Of a stretch of DNA of 64,000 nt, positions 1-12,400 are shown one piece after another (the first letter of the stretch is position 1; the number at the start of each line of letters is the position of its first letter). A program made the position numbers and the translations under genes. Source of the stretch: Gymnothorax reevesii (Eukaryota; Chordata; Actinopteri; Anguilliformes; Muraenidae); assembly GCA_029721435.1 (NCBI GenBank), contig CM056583.1:78310620-78374619 (forward strand), written 5' to 3'. Under the pieces are notes generated by a model. That model was not told the DNA's origin. It saw only the letters and a list, made by a program, of their open reading frames with translations, and made no database searches.

Positions 1-94
1 AACAATCTCCTTCATTGTTTGCTTGATATAGGCCAATAATTTGCCCCTCTTAAAACACAGAAACCTCTTTTCCATGATCATCATGTTAGTTTAA

Positions 95-425
95 CCCTAG
101 AACACTATTGCTAAAATTAGTAACACCATCACTAACGCCGGGTGATTTTTCCCGACATAGTAAAATACCCAATAAAAAGTACTTGTCATCAAAATATGAC
201 AATACATGCCAAATTAGAGTAGTGTTCTTTTATTTTCAACTGTGCCATGTCTAACAAATTGAAAAAAAGCACCCTGAGGTAAACAAAACACCCATGCCTT
301 CAAAGATGTCAAAGACAATGCTGAAGCTGCCCAGGGACCCATAACAGTCAGACAAACGCAACGTAATGAAAATCACGTAAACACGTTTGCTCGGGTGAAA
401 ATCACCCAGCGATAGTGTTCTAGGG
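95..425. mobile_element. piggyBac-like MITE, 331 bp, TTAA target duplication
   Basis: The element is flanked by TTAA at 91-94 and 426-429. The left end reads CCCTAGAACACTATTGCT and the right end is its inverted complement (AGCGATAGTGTTCTAGGG), so the terminal repeats are at least 18 bp with one mismatch. A second inverted pair, GGGTGATTTT and AAAATCACCC, lies further in. A start with CCC and a TTAA duplication are the hallmarks of piggyBac elements. It has no transposase and is non-autonomous. A 65-codon open frame inside it looks accidental. Confidence 0.82.
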
Positions 426-732
426 TTAAGAAGTGAGATGCTACACACAACATCAGTCAGGGTTTAATAATTGTTGCCAGTTGCAACATTAATCACAGCA
501 ATAATGAGTTAATCATAGAGCTCTTAAGTATTTGCTTATTTAATAAGCTTATTTGCTTATTATCTGGCCAAGCAGAGTGTGAATATGTATCCATCATTCA
601 TAACCCAACAAAACTATGTAAACTAAATAAATTTGACGCATAGAGAAAGGCAAAGGCATAGAGATTAGCAAGATGACTGACTTGTTAATGTGGCGACCAG
701 ATACCAACTAACTAAATATGGGACAACCAGTA

Positions 733-1280
733 TACACTGCCCGGCCAAAAAAAAAGTCACCATTTGGAAATTAATGAACAAATTCTAGAATTGGATCATT
801 ATTGCGGTTACTAATATGTTTCAGCTGGCAATAATCATTTTTCCCCTGACTGATGAAGCGCATCGCTACTCATTTCTCAAAAAATCATGTCGGAAGACAC
901 ATCCCTTGCTGGTGGAAAAGGTGTTACAGTATTTCAGAACAGGCAACTAATGGGCCTGTATTTAGCAAAGAAAATCATGAATGCAAAAACAAGTATGAGG
1001 AATCATTTTCACAAACATATTTGCCACCACAAAGTCCTGATCTTAGACAGAGTAAAAGTTATTGGGATGTGCTCAAGAAAGACCACCGAGTGGTTCAACC
1101 ATTATGTCGAGAAGACAAGATCTCGGCCAAAAATTACGGCATGTATGATCGAAAATAAATGTTCTGGCATTGCATATAGTTGTCAAAACAATGAAAAAAT
1201 GAATATGCACTGTAATCAAAGCTACAGGGGTTCCAACTAAATATTTGAGTGTGTGACTTTTTTTTTGGCCGGGCAGTGTA
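733..1280 (+). mobile_element. Internally deleted Tc1/mariner element, 548 bp
   Basis: The terminal inverted repeats are 28 bp and match exactly: 733-760 begins TACACTGCCCGGCC followed by nine A and GTCAC, and 1253-1280 is its complement. The ends carry TA, the Tc1/mariner target. Between them are remnants of a Tc1-type transposase on the plus strand: an N-terminal HTH-like piece around 927-1010 (GKGVTVFQNRQLMGLYLAKK) and, in another frame, a C-terminal piece around 1020-1080 (PPQSPDL then YWDVLKK, compare the family's PPQSPDLNPIENLW). The catalytic middle is missing, so it cannot mobilise itself. Confidence 0.82.
853..1158 (+). pseudogene. Tc1 transposase remnant
   Basis: Two frames each carry part of a Tc1-type transposase: SEDTS...VTVFQNRQLMGLYLAKK in one and LPPQSPDLRQSKSYWDVLKK in the other. 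The frame switch and the loss of the DDE core between them show that it is a decayed, internally deleted copy. It lies inside the 733-1280 element and shares its orientation. Confidence 0.65.
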
Positions 1281-3212
1281 TTTGTGTGGGACAATGTGGG
1301 ACATGTTACCGATGCTGAACGGTAGCCTTAAAATTCTGATACAACGCCCAAAAGAAACATAGTGATTTGGTCCATTAGTTCGTAACATTTCTATGCTTTT
1401 CCTCTGGCCGATTCAGCAGCAAACAATAGGTATTAAGATATTGTATGTATCAAGAATAAAATATATTGACATTGTAATTTAAACCTATTTAGCGACACAC
1501 ATGGGCAGCTTTGCATTGAAAAGAACATCAAAAGACTGAACAGCAATATCTGTACATAAATACAATGTTCTCATTTTTATTTAAGTCCCATAATACTGTT
1601 CAAGATTAAGAAGGCAACACTCGCTTTAACATCTCACCCTTATGATTCATCCTAAACTACGGCCCTTTGAATTAAAAAGGTACATAATAACAATAAATAT
1701 TCATAACAATAAAAATAAACGTTTTAATATTCTCCTGTCACCATCACAAAAAGGCAATAACTGGCCCAATAGAGATAACTGTCCTTAACTAAAGCTGAAA
1801 TGCTTTTATAGCGAGTAAAGGCTGATTAATGAGAGGCGTGATGAGAAAGAGCCAAAATGTGTCATTGACTATATAAAAAAAAAACGATCCATGAAGACTT
1901 TGTTATGCAACACAAACAAACAGTTCAGAGTTATCGCGTTTAAACGCTAAGGCCTTGCTGATTAATTCACAAAGTCAATTCACAAATCCAACGACAGCAA
2001 AGACAAACATTTCATGTCAAGAATCTGATGTAACAATTGTGCAGCAGTACTTGTGAGCCGCTTTTTTTATTTCCAAATCACTCATTGAAGAGTAAATGAA
2101 TATTTTCAGAATTTCATTGACTACTTTTCAGCTTTTTTTCACGTTAAAGCACCAGTGAAATATCATGTTTCATTTGAGTTTGCAACGCACAAGTTCCAGT
2201 TGAAAAATGAATTGAGAATAACGCATTTTTGCCGTAGAATGCCCAAGTTCCAGACCAGTAATAAAACAAACAGCAGTACACATCTGGCTAAATGGTCATT
2301 TTACAGCAGCACTGAGAGGCAGTAAAATGCAGGACAGAGTCAAGATGTGGGACACAGGATAAGAGATAAAAATGCGGCCTAGTACAGCATGAAGCAGGAC
2401 TCCTGGTCACCCAACGTACTTCTTAAACTGGGGCTGAGACAATCGCAGAAATTGGCTGTGTTTTATGCTGGCTCTGGTCCTGCTCTCTCACTCCGAGTCC
2501 AAGAAAGTCAGTGTTCATATATAAAACTGCTCCTTCAAAACGTTTGTCTCTGTCATACAAATTCCTCCACTGGGGCTCTGTTCCATAACTGGCACTCAGT
2601 CACAGGCCCCCAGAAGAACAGGCCTCGGCAGCTAGACTTCACATCTTGGTGAATCCTTTTAATTAATAATTCAGCAAGCCAGCATGCGCATTAAGCATAA
2701 CCCCCCACACTCAAAAGTAATTAGAGAACTCTATAGTGTGAGAGGACGATACATCAATCAGGCTGAAAATGAGCCAAGCAATGATGATATCATAAGCATG
2801 GAGTTGGGACCAGCAATATAAGCGGAATGCAGCACACTGCAGCCACTGAAAACATTTCACAACTTGAGGTAAAAACTCCTCAAACGGATGAATACACCAT
2901 CAAATATACTGCTCCATCAGTGTACTGATGTATGGGTGGATGAGAATGATTTGAGAAGGTCAAAAATTGTTACAGTTCTGAAACACTTTCACTAATATTT
3001 TCAGCGGGAATTTTTACCAGGAACTACAAGAGGCTCATTGTTTCCGTTATTCCAGCTGACAACGTAGAGTTATAACCATGTTAAGCATGTTCCCGAAAGG
3101 TTCTGGAATGTTCCTTTAATATATACAGCACCCTGAATTCCCTCATAAATCTGAACCTACTTGAAACAAAGTGCAACAGCGGGCTAATGGTGCAGAGAGG
3201 TTTTTTTCTTAC

Positions 3213-3404
3213 CGCGGACTGAATGGTGCGCATGTTGACCATGTGAACATCACAGGGTAGGGCTGATTCCAGCGGGCTGAAGGGGGTCAGGGTTAAGGAC
3301 TCGTATTCCAAGCCCACAGCCATAGGGATGAGAGGGTGGTTCAGGTGCATCGAGGACACGTGGCTCAGTAAGGACGGGTAACTGACAGGCCGCGTCTTTT
3401 CTCC
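3213..3404 (-). CDS. man2a1: man2a1 exon, C-terminal beta-domain ([15 protein letters not shown]...RTIQSA)
   Basis: 192 bp, 64 codons, phase 0 at both ends. The acceptor is TTCATCAG before GGA GAA AAG; the donor is GCG followed by GTAAGA. The translation starts [15 protein letters not shown] and ends [14 protein letters not shown], matching the MAN2A1 segment SYPSLLSH...[24 protein letters not shown] is a MAN2A1-type reading, whereas MAN2A2 differs here. This is the last exon visible before the left edge; the final C-terminal residues of the enzyme must be encoded further left. Confidence 0.93.
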
Positions 3405-6400
3405 CTGATGAACACAGGAGTGAATCAACGTTAAAGGCTACCCATCTAATTCATCATTCATGAGAATTAAAATATAGGTTTTGACACAGAAAAAGGACAC
3501 TAAATACACCTATGAAAACACAATATGCATAAGGTGCATAGATAAGTGCACAACACAATTTGGTCAGCGTATAAAATTTCTGATATCACGGTGGTGCCAA
3601 GATAAAACAATTGTTTTTATCATATTGAATATTGATTTAATTCATATTACCATCTCTCAGAACTGATTTTGGAGTCCAGTCTTCATGCATGTAGAAATGC
3701 ATTTTGCTAGTTGTGCTAGCTGCATTTTGTTAACTATCTATTTTGCTGCTATTTTTTGACAAAACAATCATGAACAAAAGGAAGCAGAACAGCACCAAGA
3801 ATGGCAAAAATGAGAACAAAATGAAAACAAGAGGCCTGTCGATCTAGAGAGCTCCGCTGAGGATGGCTGAAATGTCCGTGTCATAACTTAATTTCAGAAA
3901 TCTATTGAAAACTATTGCAATATTAACACATATGACACATTAATGAAAGATTGAAAAAATGAGCATATACACTGATTTTCTAAGTCCAAAAAGCTGAATT
4001 TCTCAAAAACGGGGACGTGGAGTTTCTAATTTTCACGGGGTATAATCAGAAGATCATAAGGAAGGCTCACAACAAATTAGACAAAAAGTTATCAGATAGT
4101 TTTTGAGATATACAGATTTGAAGTGAGAAGTTGACGCTGGACAGACAGACGGACGGACAAACAGCTGGGTGCCGGATGACTTGGCATTAGAAAAGCTCCG
4201 CTGACTGTGACTGTCGTCATAGCGGAGCCAAAAAGAACTCGGATTAAAGTCTTCCTCAGGAACGAAAATTCCACTCTTTGCCACGCAAGTCTGCTTTGCA
4301 AAATCTGATTAGCCAGTTGTACGTTTTTTGCAATGATAACATATTTCACGAGCTAGTGGAGAATAACTTTTTATTATCTAACGATAGTTTCTAACTTTTG
4401 GCCAGATAATTTTAATGTGATCTGTGAAAAATAATTTATTTTTAAAGTTGCTTTAAAGTTACCAAACAAATTCACTAATAGGACCTGGAACTTGATTGCT
4501 CATGATTGAGACAAAGGTTAATGAAAACCTAATTCTGATCAGATGTTATTCAGTTTTGGCATGCATTTATATTTGGCAGGGCTATAGTCCTGACATACAA
4601 AAATGGGAGCATTATACTTTACTAATGGGCTCCTGACATGCTTGGCTAAGGCCAGAAGGGATGTTTGCCAGTTTTAAATTGGTTTGATGGCCAGCTAGTT
4701 ATTTTAGTAAAGGTAGAATTGGATGAGTTAAATAAGTACCTTTTTAAAACAATATAAGAATTAGTACAAGTACATAAATACCTTTTCCAATGTAATTTTT
4801 GCTAGATACTATGCAATTAAACGCCAGACATTTCTCCCTAGTTTAGACAGAGAATGCTCTTTTCTGGATGGAAAAAACAGGCAGAGCACTCATAATGTGA
4901 ATGACTAGTCTGAGTAATTTTTTTGTTTCCAGGAATTAAAGAGGCAATTTTGCACCCAATGCCTTCAAGAAATAAAGCCTAAGTACAGTTCTCAACACAA
5001 TTTATATTCATAATTTAATGTTTCCCTCCTAAACAAGAATGGCCTCTGACTTGGATAATTCCCCACAAAATAACAACATTGAAATATACAAGGATAATGA
5101 CTGACTTCTGCAGATGTGGAAGCGGTATATTCTAGTAAGGGCAATGTTAATTGCACACAGGGATTGTACATATGACTTTGAAACCAATAGGGAATAAACT
5201 TCTCAACAAAAGCAATAAAAAATAGGAGGGAGGGAGACAGTTGAGAGTGACGTCTACAGAGCGAACCCATCAACAGCGCACAATTAAAAGCAAAAATCTT
5301 AAAGCTCTGATTTGCAGTGATTAGCAAACACAAAATTTGTTTAGCTCAAGCTACCAAATGCTCTTCCCTTTACTGGGCTGTTAGGATATTAAGGAAAGTT
5401 TTATTCAGTGGACACGAGACCCCCATCTGCCCTCTTCATCCTATGGTATTAAATGGTTCTTTTGGATCACGTAGACTCGACAAAACTTTCCTCGCCAATA
5501 TGCTTTAAACAGAAAAAAATGAATTAAGAATTACAGGGTAAGAGGTAAGTATTCATGTTAAATTCTGCGTAGCACATGAAAACTCAGCAAACTCAGTTTG
5601 AAACACACTGTTCAGGAAAAATGTGGAAAAATAACATTTTACCACTGCACTGTGATCCACGATAAATTGGTAGGTTTCTTTGTTGTATTGTTTGGGGTGA
5701 TAGCTAGTTTACTGGGCAACTAATACATAGATCAGCAACATAATTTGGATTGTTTGGATTGGTATTAATAGCACATGAAGCTTGTACCGTTTACCGACAT
5801 TTAACCCTCTGGGGAGAAAAAAAAAAAAAAGTTTTAATTGACATGATATTACGTCACCATGACAACAGACAGGATAGGCAACTGACCAATATTTTGAAGA
5901 ATTACTTTTAAGGATGTAAAATACATGTGTATGACTACTATAAATACCCAGATGTGTTACTTGTTGAATAAAAATAAAAGTACTTCTCTTTCCTGCATAA
6001 ATTTCTAACTAAAAATGAAGTCATGACCACTGATACTGTATTCCTATTGGGTAAAGCTGCATTTTATTTATTGAATTTTTGCATACTATGTGATCTCCTT
6101 ATTTCATCAAATAATATTTGGGTCCTCCTTAAGCCAGTAAATGTAGAAAAATCACAGCAAAATCTCCCTTTGAATTGCCTTATGAATAGAATTCCACATA
6201 ATTGGCATGGTTTCATCCTGTCTTTTTATATAATTATTCTTCATCAAATTTTTATCCATTTTTATGTAGTGTACATGCAGCAGCACTCAGATTCACACAT
6301 TAATTTCCTCTCATAAAAAATAAGCATATTTCATATCATCTCTATATGTATTTACTTGTCAACATTATAATGAGGAAGGCTGTAGATGAAATATTAAGAA

Positions 6401-9400
6401 TGATGCTTAACCTAATGGCTCTCATAAACGCTTGTCTATGTGAATGCAGCACATCAGTAAAATTCATGCCTTGATTAATCTCAGCGCAGATTAGAGTGCC
6501 CACTAGATGGGTCTAAACTTCTCATGCTGAAAGTGCAAGCAGTTTCGTTCCGTCTAGAATATTTTAGGGCGTCTGGGAACCATCAATATGAACTTCATGG
6601 AAAAAACACCACCCTAAATGCCAGCTAGTATCATATGAATAAATTCATTTTCTATCATCGATCAAGGAATTTATTTCATACGTGTTCAAAGGAAGGGTGT
6701 GTGAATTCTGTATTTCATGTTGTGCATTAAAGACAATCTAATTTAAGACTATGTTTTCAAAAGTGCCAAAATTACAAAAATTGAAATAATACCATAGCGC
6801 TATAGCCCTGTGCTTCCTACACATGGTGCAACAATCTTTTGTAGAAATTCATACTATAAGGAGTATTTGTTCATGGACAAAGTTTGTGTTTTTCTATAAA
6901 ATGCAATAGGTGCCACCATAGAAAAAATTGATTTACTCAAAATAAGTAACATGGATATTTTGCATTTTGGAAACAAGTGCTTTGATCAGCTGCAGTTCCT
7001 CCTTTAACTGCAATGTTAGCGGGTTTAGGCTGCGACAAGCACTACCTACCTCATCCAGCTGGTGCCGCTTTTCCAGGAGGAGGCGGAATGAATTTGCTGT
7101 GATTTTGTTGTCTTGGATACCCTGGCCCAGCCCTCGATTATCATCTTGCATCAGTCGCCGATCCATGATGACCTCTAACTGACCTGACAGTAGAGAGGAG
7201 TAGAGAGAGGAGTAAGTCATTACTGGGGTTCTGGCAGACAACAGTGGGCAATGCTAATACTATCACAAGATCAGATCAGAGTGGCCTGACCATAAGGGCA
7301 TCTTTTTAACATCGTCTTACTCACAGCTCACACCTGGGTGGGTTTATTTATTTACATCATTATGAAGATGACCTTAAAATAAAGAAATGATTTTTTAAAA
7401 AATCAGACGCATTACAGACTGTATGTTTAGCGAAGGGAGCCTCATGAAGAGCCCAGAATGGATTTCTTCTTCTGTGATTCTTTCACTCAGTGTGAAAAAT
7501 ATAGTAACAAAGAGAAAAATAATGTAAATAGTCTTTACCTGTTATATTACAGATATATTTACACTAATTCAACAATATTCTATTGAGGAAATGTCATAGT
7601 AATGTCAATCTGAGCGTGTGAAGGTAAAATTACTTACTCCTCATATAAATGTCTTACATGTACCCTTAGGCTGTTTACATCAGAGAGCATATTTCATTGA
7701 ACCACTCTATTCATAAAAACTGCAAGTTATCTTACAATAAGTGAAAGGACTTTGTATCCATGTTCGTTCTTTGATCTTTTCAACAATGTTCATCTGATCA
7801 ACTTCACACTTGGCAGTTGTTTTGCTGATGACACAAGGAAGTGCAGTGTCGAGCATGAAGTGTTTGGCTGTGAGGTTCTCGAGAAAGCTGCGAGATGCAT
7901 TATCAGACTGCAAGCCATTAGCCAATTCCAAACAGGCGTGTTTTGAATGGGCACTGCATTAGTAACCATTACAGTGATGAGAAAACTGTAATGAAGTTGA
8001 AAAGAAAATGGCATAATGCGATGGTGTCACATCCATAATGCTGCTTTTTCCCATTTGATTCCAAATATCACATCCATAACAAAGAAATTGCCTATTTAAA
8101 TTATGACAAGTTTGACTTTGCCTCACTGCATTAAACATTTAATACTAACAGCAGTGATCCGCCAATCTAGCTTTGGATTCCAAGTCCAGCCCTGGTTTTT
8201 CTGCCTTGCTGGTCATTAAGTGATCCATTATTGTCATTGGTTGGCCAGACGGTTGTCACACCTGACTCCCAGGTAAAGGGAGGGAGGAGAATTAGCAGCT
8301 CTCAGACCGAAGTGTCCATGATTTAGGAAACTTCGTAACAGCCACCACTACAGAGCAACCTCAGAAGGCTCATTTCACTGAGAATAAAATGAACTGAATT
8401 CATAGCATAAATATTGACTAAAACAGAATTAAATACAGATATATCCATCGTGAAGGCCGTTAAGATTTTTTTCAAAAATCAAATCACTGAATACCAAAGT
8501 GAGCAGCACTTAGATTAACGTCAGATTTTCAGACAGATTTCACTAGTGCGAGTTTGCGAGCACGAAACAGAAAAGAGAACTGGCGCTCACCGCTTTTTAA
8601 GCTAGCTACTCCAAGTGACTGGCCTGACAGCAGAGTCAGTCGAGTGCTGGAGTCCTGGATGTAAGCCATTGTGGTCATCGGGTAGAAATTTGCTTGAAGC
8701 GGAAGCTTTGCCATGGTTTTTCTTGGCTGTATCTGAAATTTAAAAAAACAGATAATTAAACAAAATAGTCAATGACAAGTATGTACCAGGCCTGCCTCTC
8801 ACTAACTTTAGAAGGGAATTACCGTATATGACCATTTAGTAGCCCGGGCGTTTATTTCGCAAAATCGACTTGGACCCCAGGCGTTTATAAGAACCAAGTG
8901 GGCATTTGCAACAGGATATTATTCATTTTTGCACCGACCTGCACCAGGCCAGTTTGGCTTTCCTATACACAGTTAAAAACTGACTGAATTTAACCATTAA
9001 ATTAACGCATTGTCTCCTCGTCATTTTAACTGTAAATGGAGTCCTACACGCATTGAACTGTGGTTTACACTAAACATGCACTGAACTCTGTGGTAAACTT
9101 ATCGTAAAATTACAGTTAAAATAACTGGCTAAACGTTGCCAGTTTATTCGTTTATTATCAACAGTGTATTCGCGGAAACTGAAAGTGGCGCGGATTAATT
9201 TACATACTTCAGTTTTTAGGCTCCTACATTGATCCCAGTTGGGGCAACACGCAATATCATCCTGTTATCCATCGTGTCAGGCCAAAGGCGGACAAAATGA
9301 TGACAACAAGTAGGTATATGAACACTTCAGGATGAAGTTGTTCCGATCTTAATACACAAAGCATGCATATAAATTTATATATGCATAAAATGACTAGTTT

Positions 9401-12400
9401 CTTCCAGTTATAGACCTGAGTCTGACTCAAAGGCACAGCTGAATGCGAACACTTTCACTTTGAACAAAACAAAAACATAGGTAATTGAGTGATTATATCA
9501 AGGTAAAGGCAATCGTAGAACTTACGCTTTAGTTTTGCCAAATAATACAGCATAAATATTGTTGATTTAAAATTCCTTAGTCGTGTCCTTTAACAACGAA
9601 AAAATAAAAAAAGAACACGAAAAACAAGTTCCCCACCCAAAAAACAATAATAACTGTCGACACCAATGTTTACTGTTTACATGCGTCTCATTAGACATTT
9701 ATACATACAGCTATTCTGCCGTGTCCGCTTCAGTCCAGCCAATGATGTTGTCTACTCTAGTTTTTATGCCCCCGCCCTCCCAAGATAAAAGGGGGCATTA
9801 TGTCAACACCATGTCCGTCCATCGTCCGTCCGTTGTCCGTTAACTTTTCGTTTCCGTGGGATAACTATAGAATCCCTCGTCGGATTGATGCTATTTCTTA
9901 ATGGCGTATTGGGAGTGGCTAGAGGAAGGTTCCTTTCAGAAAACCAGTGTCGTGCGATATCTAATATGGCCGCCACAGCAGCCATCTTAATATGCCCTTG
10001 ATCAACATACAGGCGGGGGCATATGCCTGCGTTGCCCTTGTTTTTATATCTCTATGCCAAAGACCATCTGCTATTTTTTCCCCCACATCTTTATTGACAT
10101 CAGATATACATATAAAGACAAACCGAAGCTTGTTTTAGCGTCTGTGTTACCGCAACACGGGGTAACACAGACATTTACATACAATAGCGCAAATAATCGG
10201 CCGGACGTTTAATTGAACCTCGGGCGTTTAATTGAACCGGCGTTTAATACGCAAAATGAGGTCGGATCCCCCAGCGGCATTTTGCACACATGCGCGTATT
10301 TGCAGGCGGGCGATTATTTGGTCATATACGGTACGTAGCAAAGTTCAGATCTTAAATTTTTACATTTTCACAATTATTTTCTTTTTTTCTGAGAAAAACT
10401 AATTAACATTGATTGCAGTATTTCTCCTTTAATCCTTCAAAGCTAGTTCAGTAACCAACATGTGAATGGACATTTTGGAGAAATTCTCTCTCCAGAGACT
10501 TTGGCAAAACAAAATCAGATCATGACTAATGCTGGCTCCCAAGCATGTGTCCTAATGGACTCTGAAACTAGTACTGCTATTTACCTGCCCGTTCATATAA
10601 CACTCATCTCTGGCGCATAGAACTTCACCAGTCGCCCTTTCTTTCAAAACAGATTGTGGTGAAAGAAAGAGGGGGAAAGAATCACGAAAAAAGGCCCACA
10701 AAACTGTTTTACAGGACTGTGAAATGCAAATTTCAAATACATTTATGCAAAAGGAACTGTCAGGATGCTTTTACACCAGAATGAAAGAAATGTATCTGTG
10801 CTTCCCACACCTGAATGCACATCATATGGTTTTGTCACTTACTGCAGAAGCGTCAGATCCTGATTCTTTCATCTGCATAACTGACATTTGTAAATGCAAA
10901 TATTTAAGTTTTCACATTTTACCAAATCCTAAACAATAAATGGAAATGACTCATTATGCAGTATTTCACTGTCTCACATATTATTAAGTGAAAAAGTTTT
11001 CTTTGGTCAAGTCATGAGAAGATTTGATTCACATCTGCAAACGCTCCCAAACTAGACCAGAAACAGGCAGAATATTCCAAAGTGCGGTTATTTTCCATTG
11101 TCGTGCTGGGCTGAAATACATTTTAATGCAAGACCAGAACGTGCCAACTTATGAGAAAATCATTTCAAAGGCACAACAGGAAAGTGGAATTCACAGCCTC
11201 GGGTCAATAAACACAGTGTGAGTACCACTGTCATCTCTGCTTAGTTCATCTCCAGCGTGTATTTTACTAGGTGTAAAAAAAAAAAAGCGAATGAGGCTTG
11301 ATATAGTCATACGGCAATGTTGTGAGTGGGAGGTCTCTTTCTGGTGGCATGCAACCTGTTAAATATTCAGATGTAAAAGCAGAAACCTGAAAGCATATTA
11401 ACATCAGGGCAGCTTTTCAGAATAAATTTGTGTCACCGATTCTGAGCCGTTTCGAGAAGTACAATTGAAAACATACCTCATTGAGTCCTGCTCCTCTTTT
11501 TTCCAAGGGCTGAATGTTACCATTATAGTACACGTGTAAAACACTCAAATTCACCTGCTGCTATAGCCCTTTGTCCAAAGAGGAAAATTTTATTACCCCA
11601 GAGGAAAATATGTTGCACAGATGGGGTCAATAATTAAAGACCGTAATGGAGGGAAAGGACCAGAGAGATACATGAAGCCAATGATCGTCAGTCCAAATGC
11701 GTCAGAAGATTTGTGAAACCATGACCATCTTTACATAAATGTCTTGCCCTTCAACTACATATGCACTCATATTTATTTTCACAGCTGACGGGCAGCCATA
11801 CAGTAGCTACAGGAGAACAAAACCCACCTAAACCTGACTTAACATGGGGAAGACGTAGGAGAATGTCTTTTTTTTTTTGTACAGAGATGAAGCTTATAAG
11901 CAGTTTCACTGTTCACACCGTGTCTCTATTCTCCAACCTTATCATAAATTTTTTAAGCTCTTTTCCACTGCAGCCAGTTCCCTCACATTTGACTAAACGT
12001 AGAAACAGTATGATAGGACAAAGGACAGAGCAAAATTTGGAATAAAAAGGTGAAATTCATTCCACAAATAGATTCTGGAGCATTGTGGTTAATAACCCCT
12101 TCATAAAAAAGTTCAATTTCTGTGAATTTTCTTATTCTGAGAATTCACAGAAATGGCCAAGAAGAAAATTGAGCAGACTCTCCCATGTCGGTGAGAGAAG
12201 CAGCGTCCGTATGGTCACTCAGAATTGAAGAGAACTCCAGCACCCTGAAGGCAGATGTTTGTATTCCTGACACACAGTCTTGCAAGTCCAGGTTCAGCAG
12301 GACGAAGTCCAGCCGTCAGCAACCCTCCCCACCCCCCGCTATCTTGCATTCAAGACTTCAGTACAAATCACATACTGCCGTGAGGCATCATTCTCACCAA

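Larger units (their letters stand above)
1..3212. other. man2a1: man2a1 intron (open to the left edge)
   Basis: This begins at the donor after the 3213-3404 exon. I looked for the following conserved exon (the family's RKGFDC region) on the minus strand and saw none, so the intron appears to continue past the window edge. It holds a piggyBac-like MITE at 95-425 and a deleted Tc1 element at 733-1280. The rest, 1281-3212, shows no gene or recognisable repeat. Confidence 0.7.
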
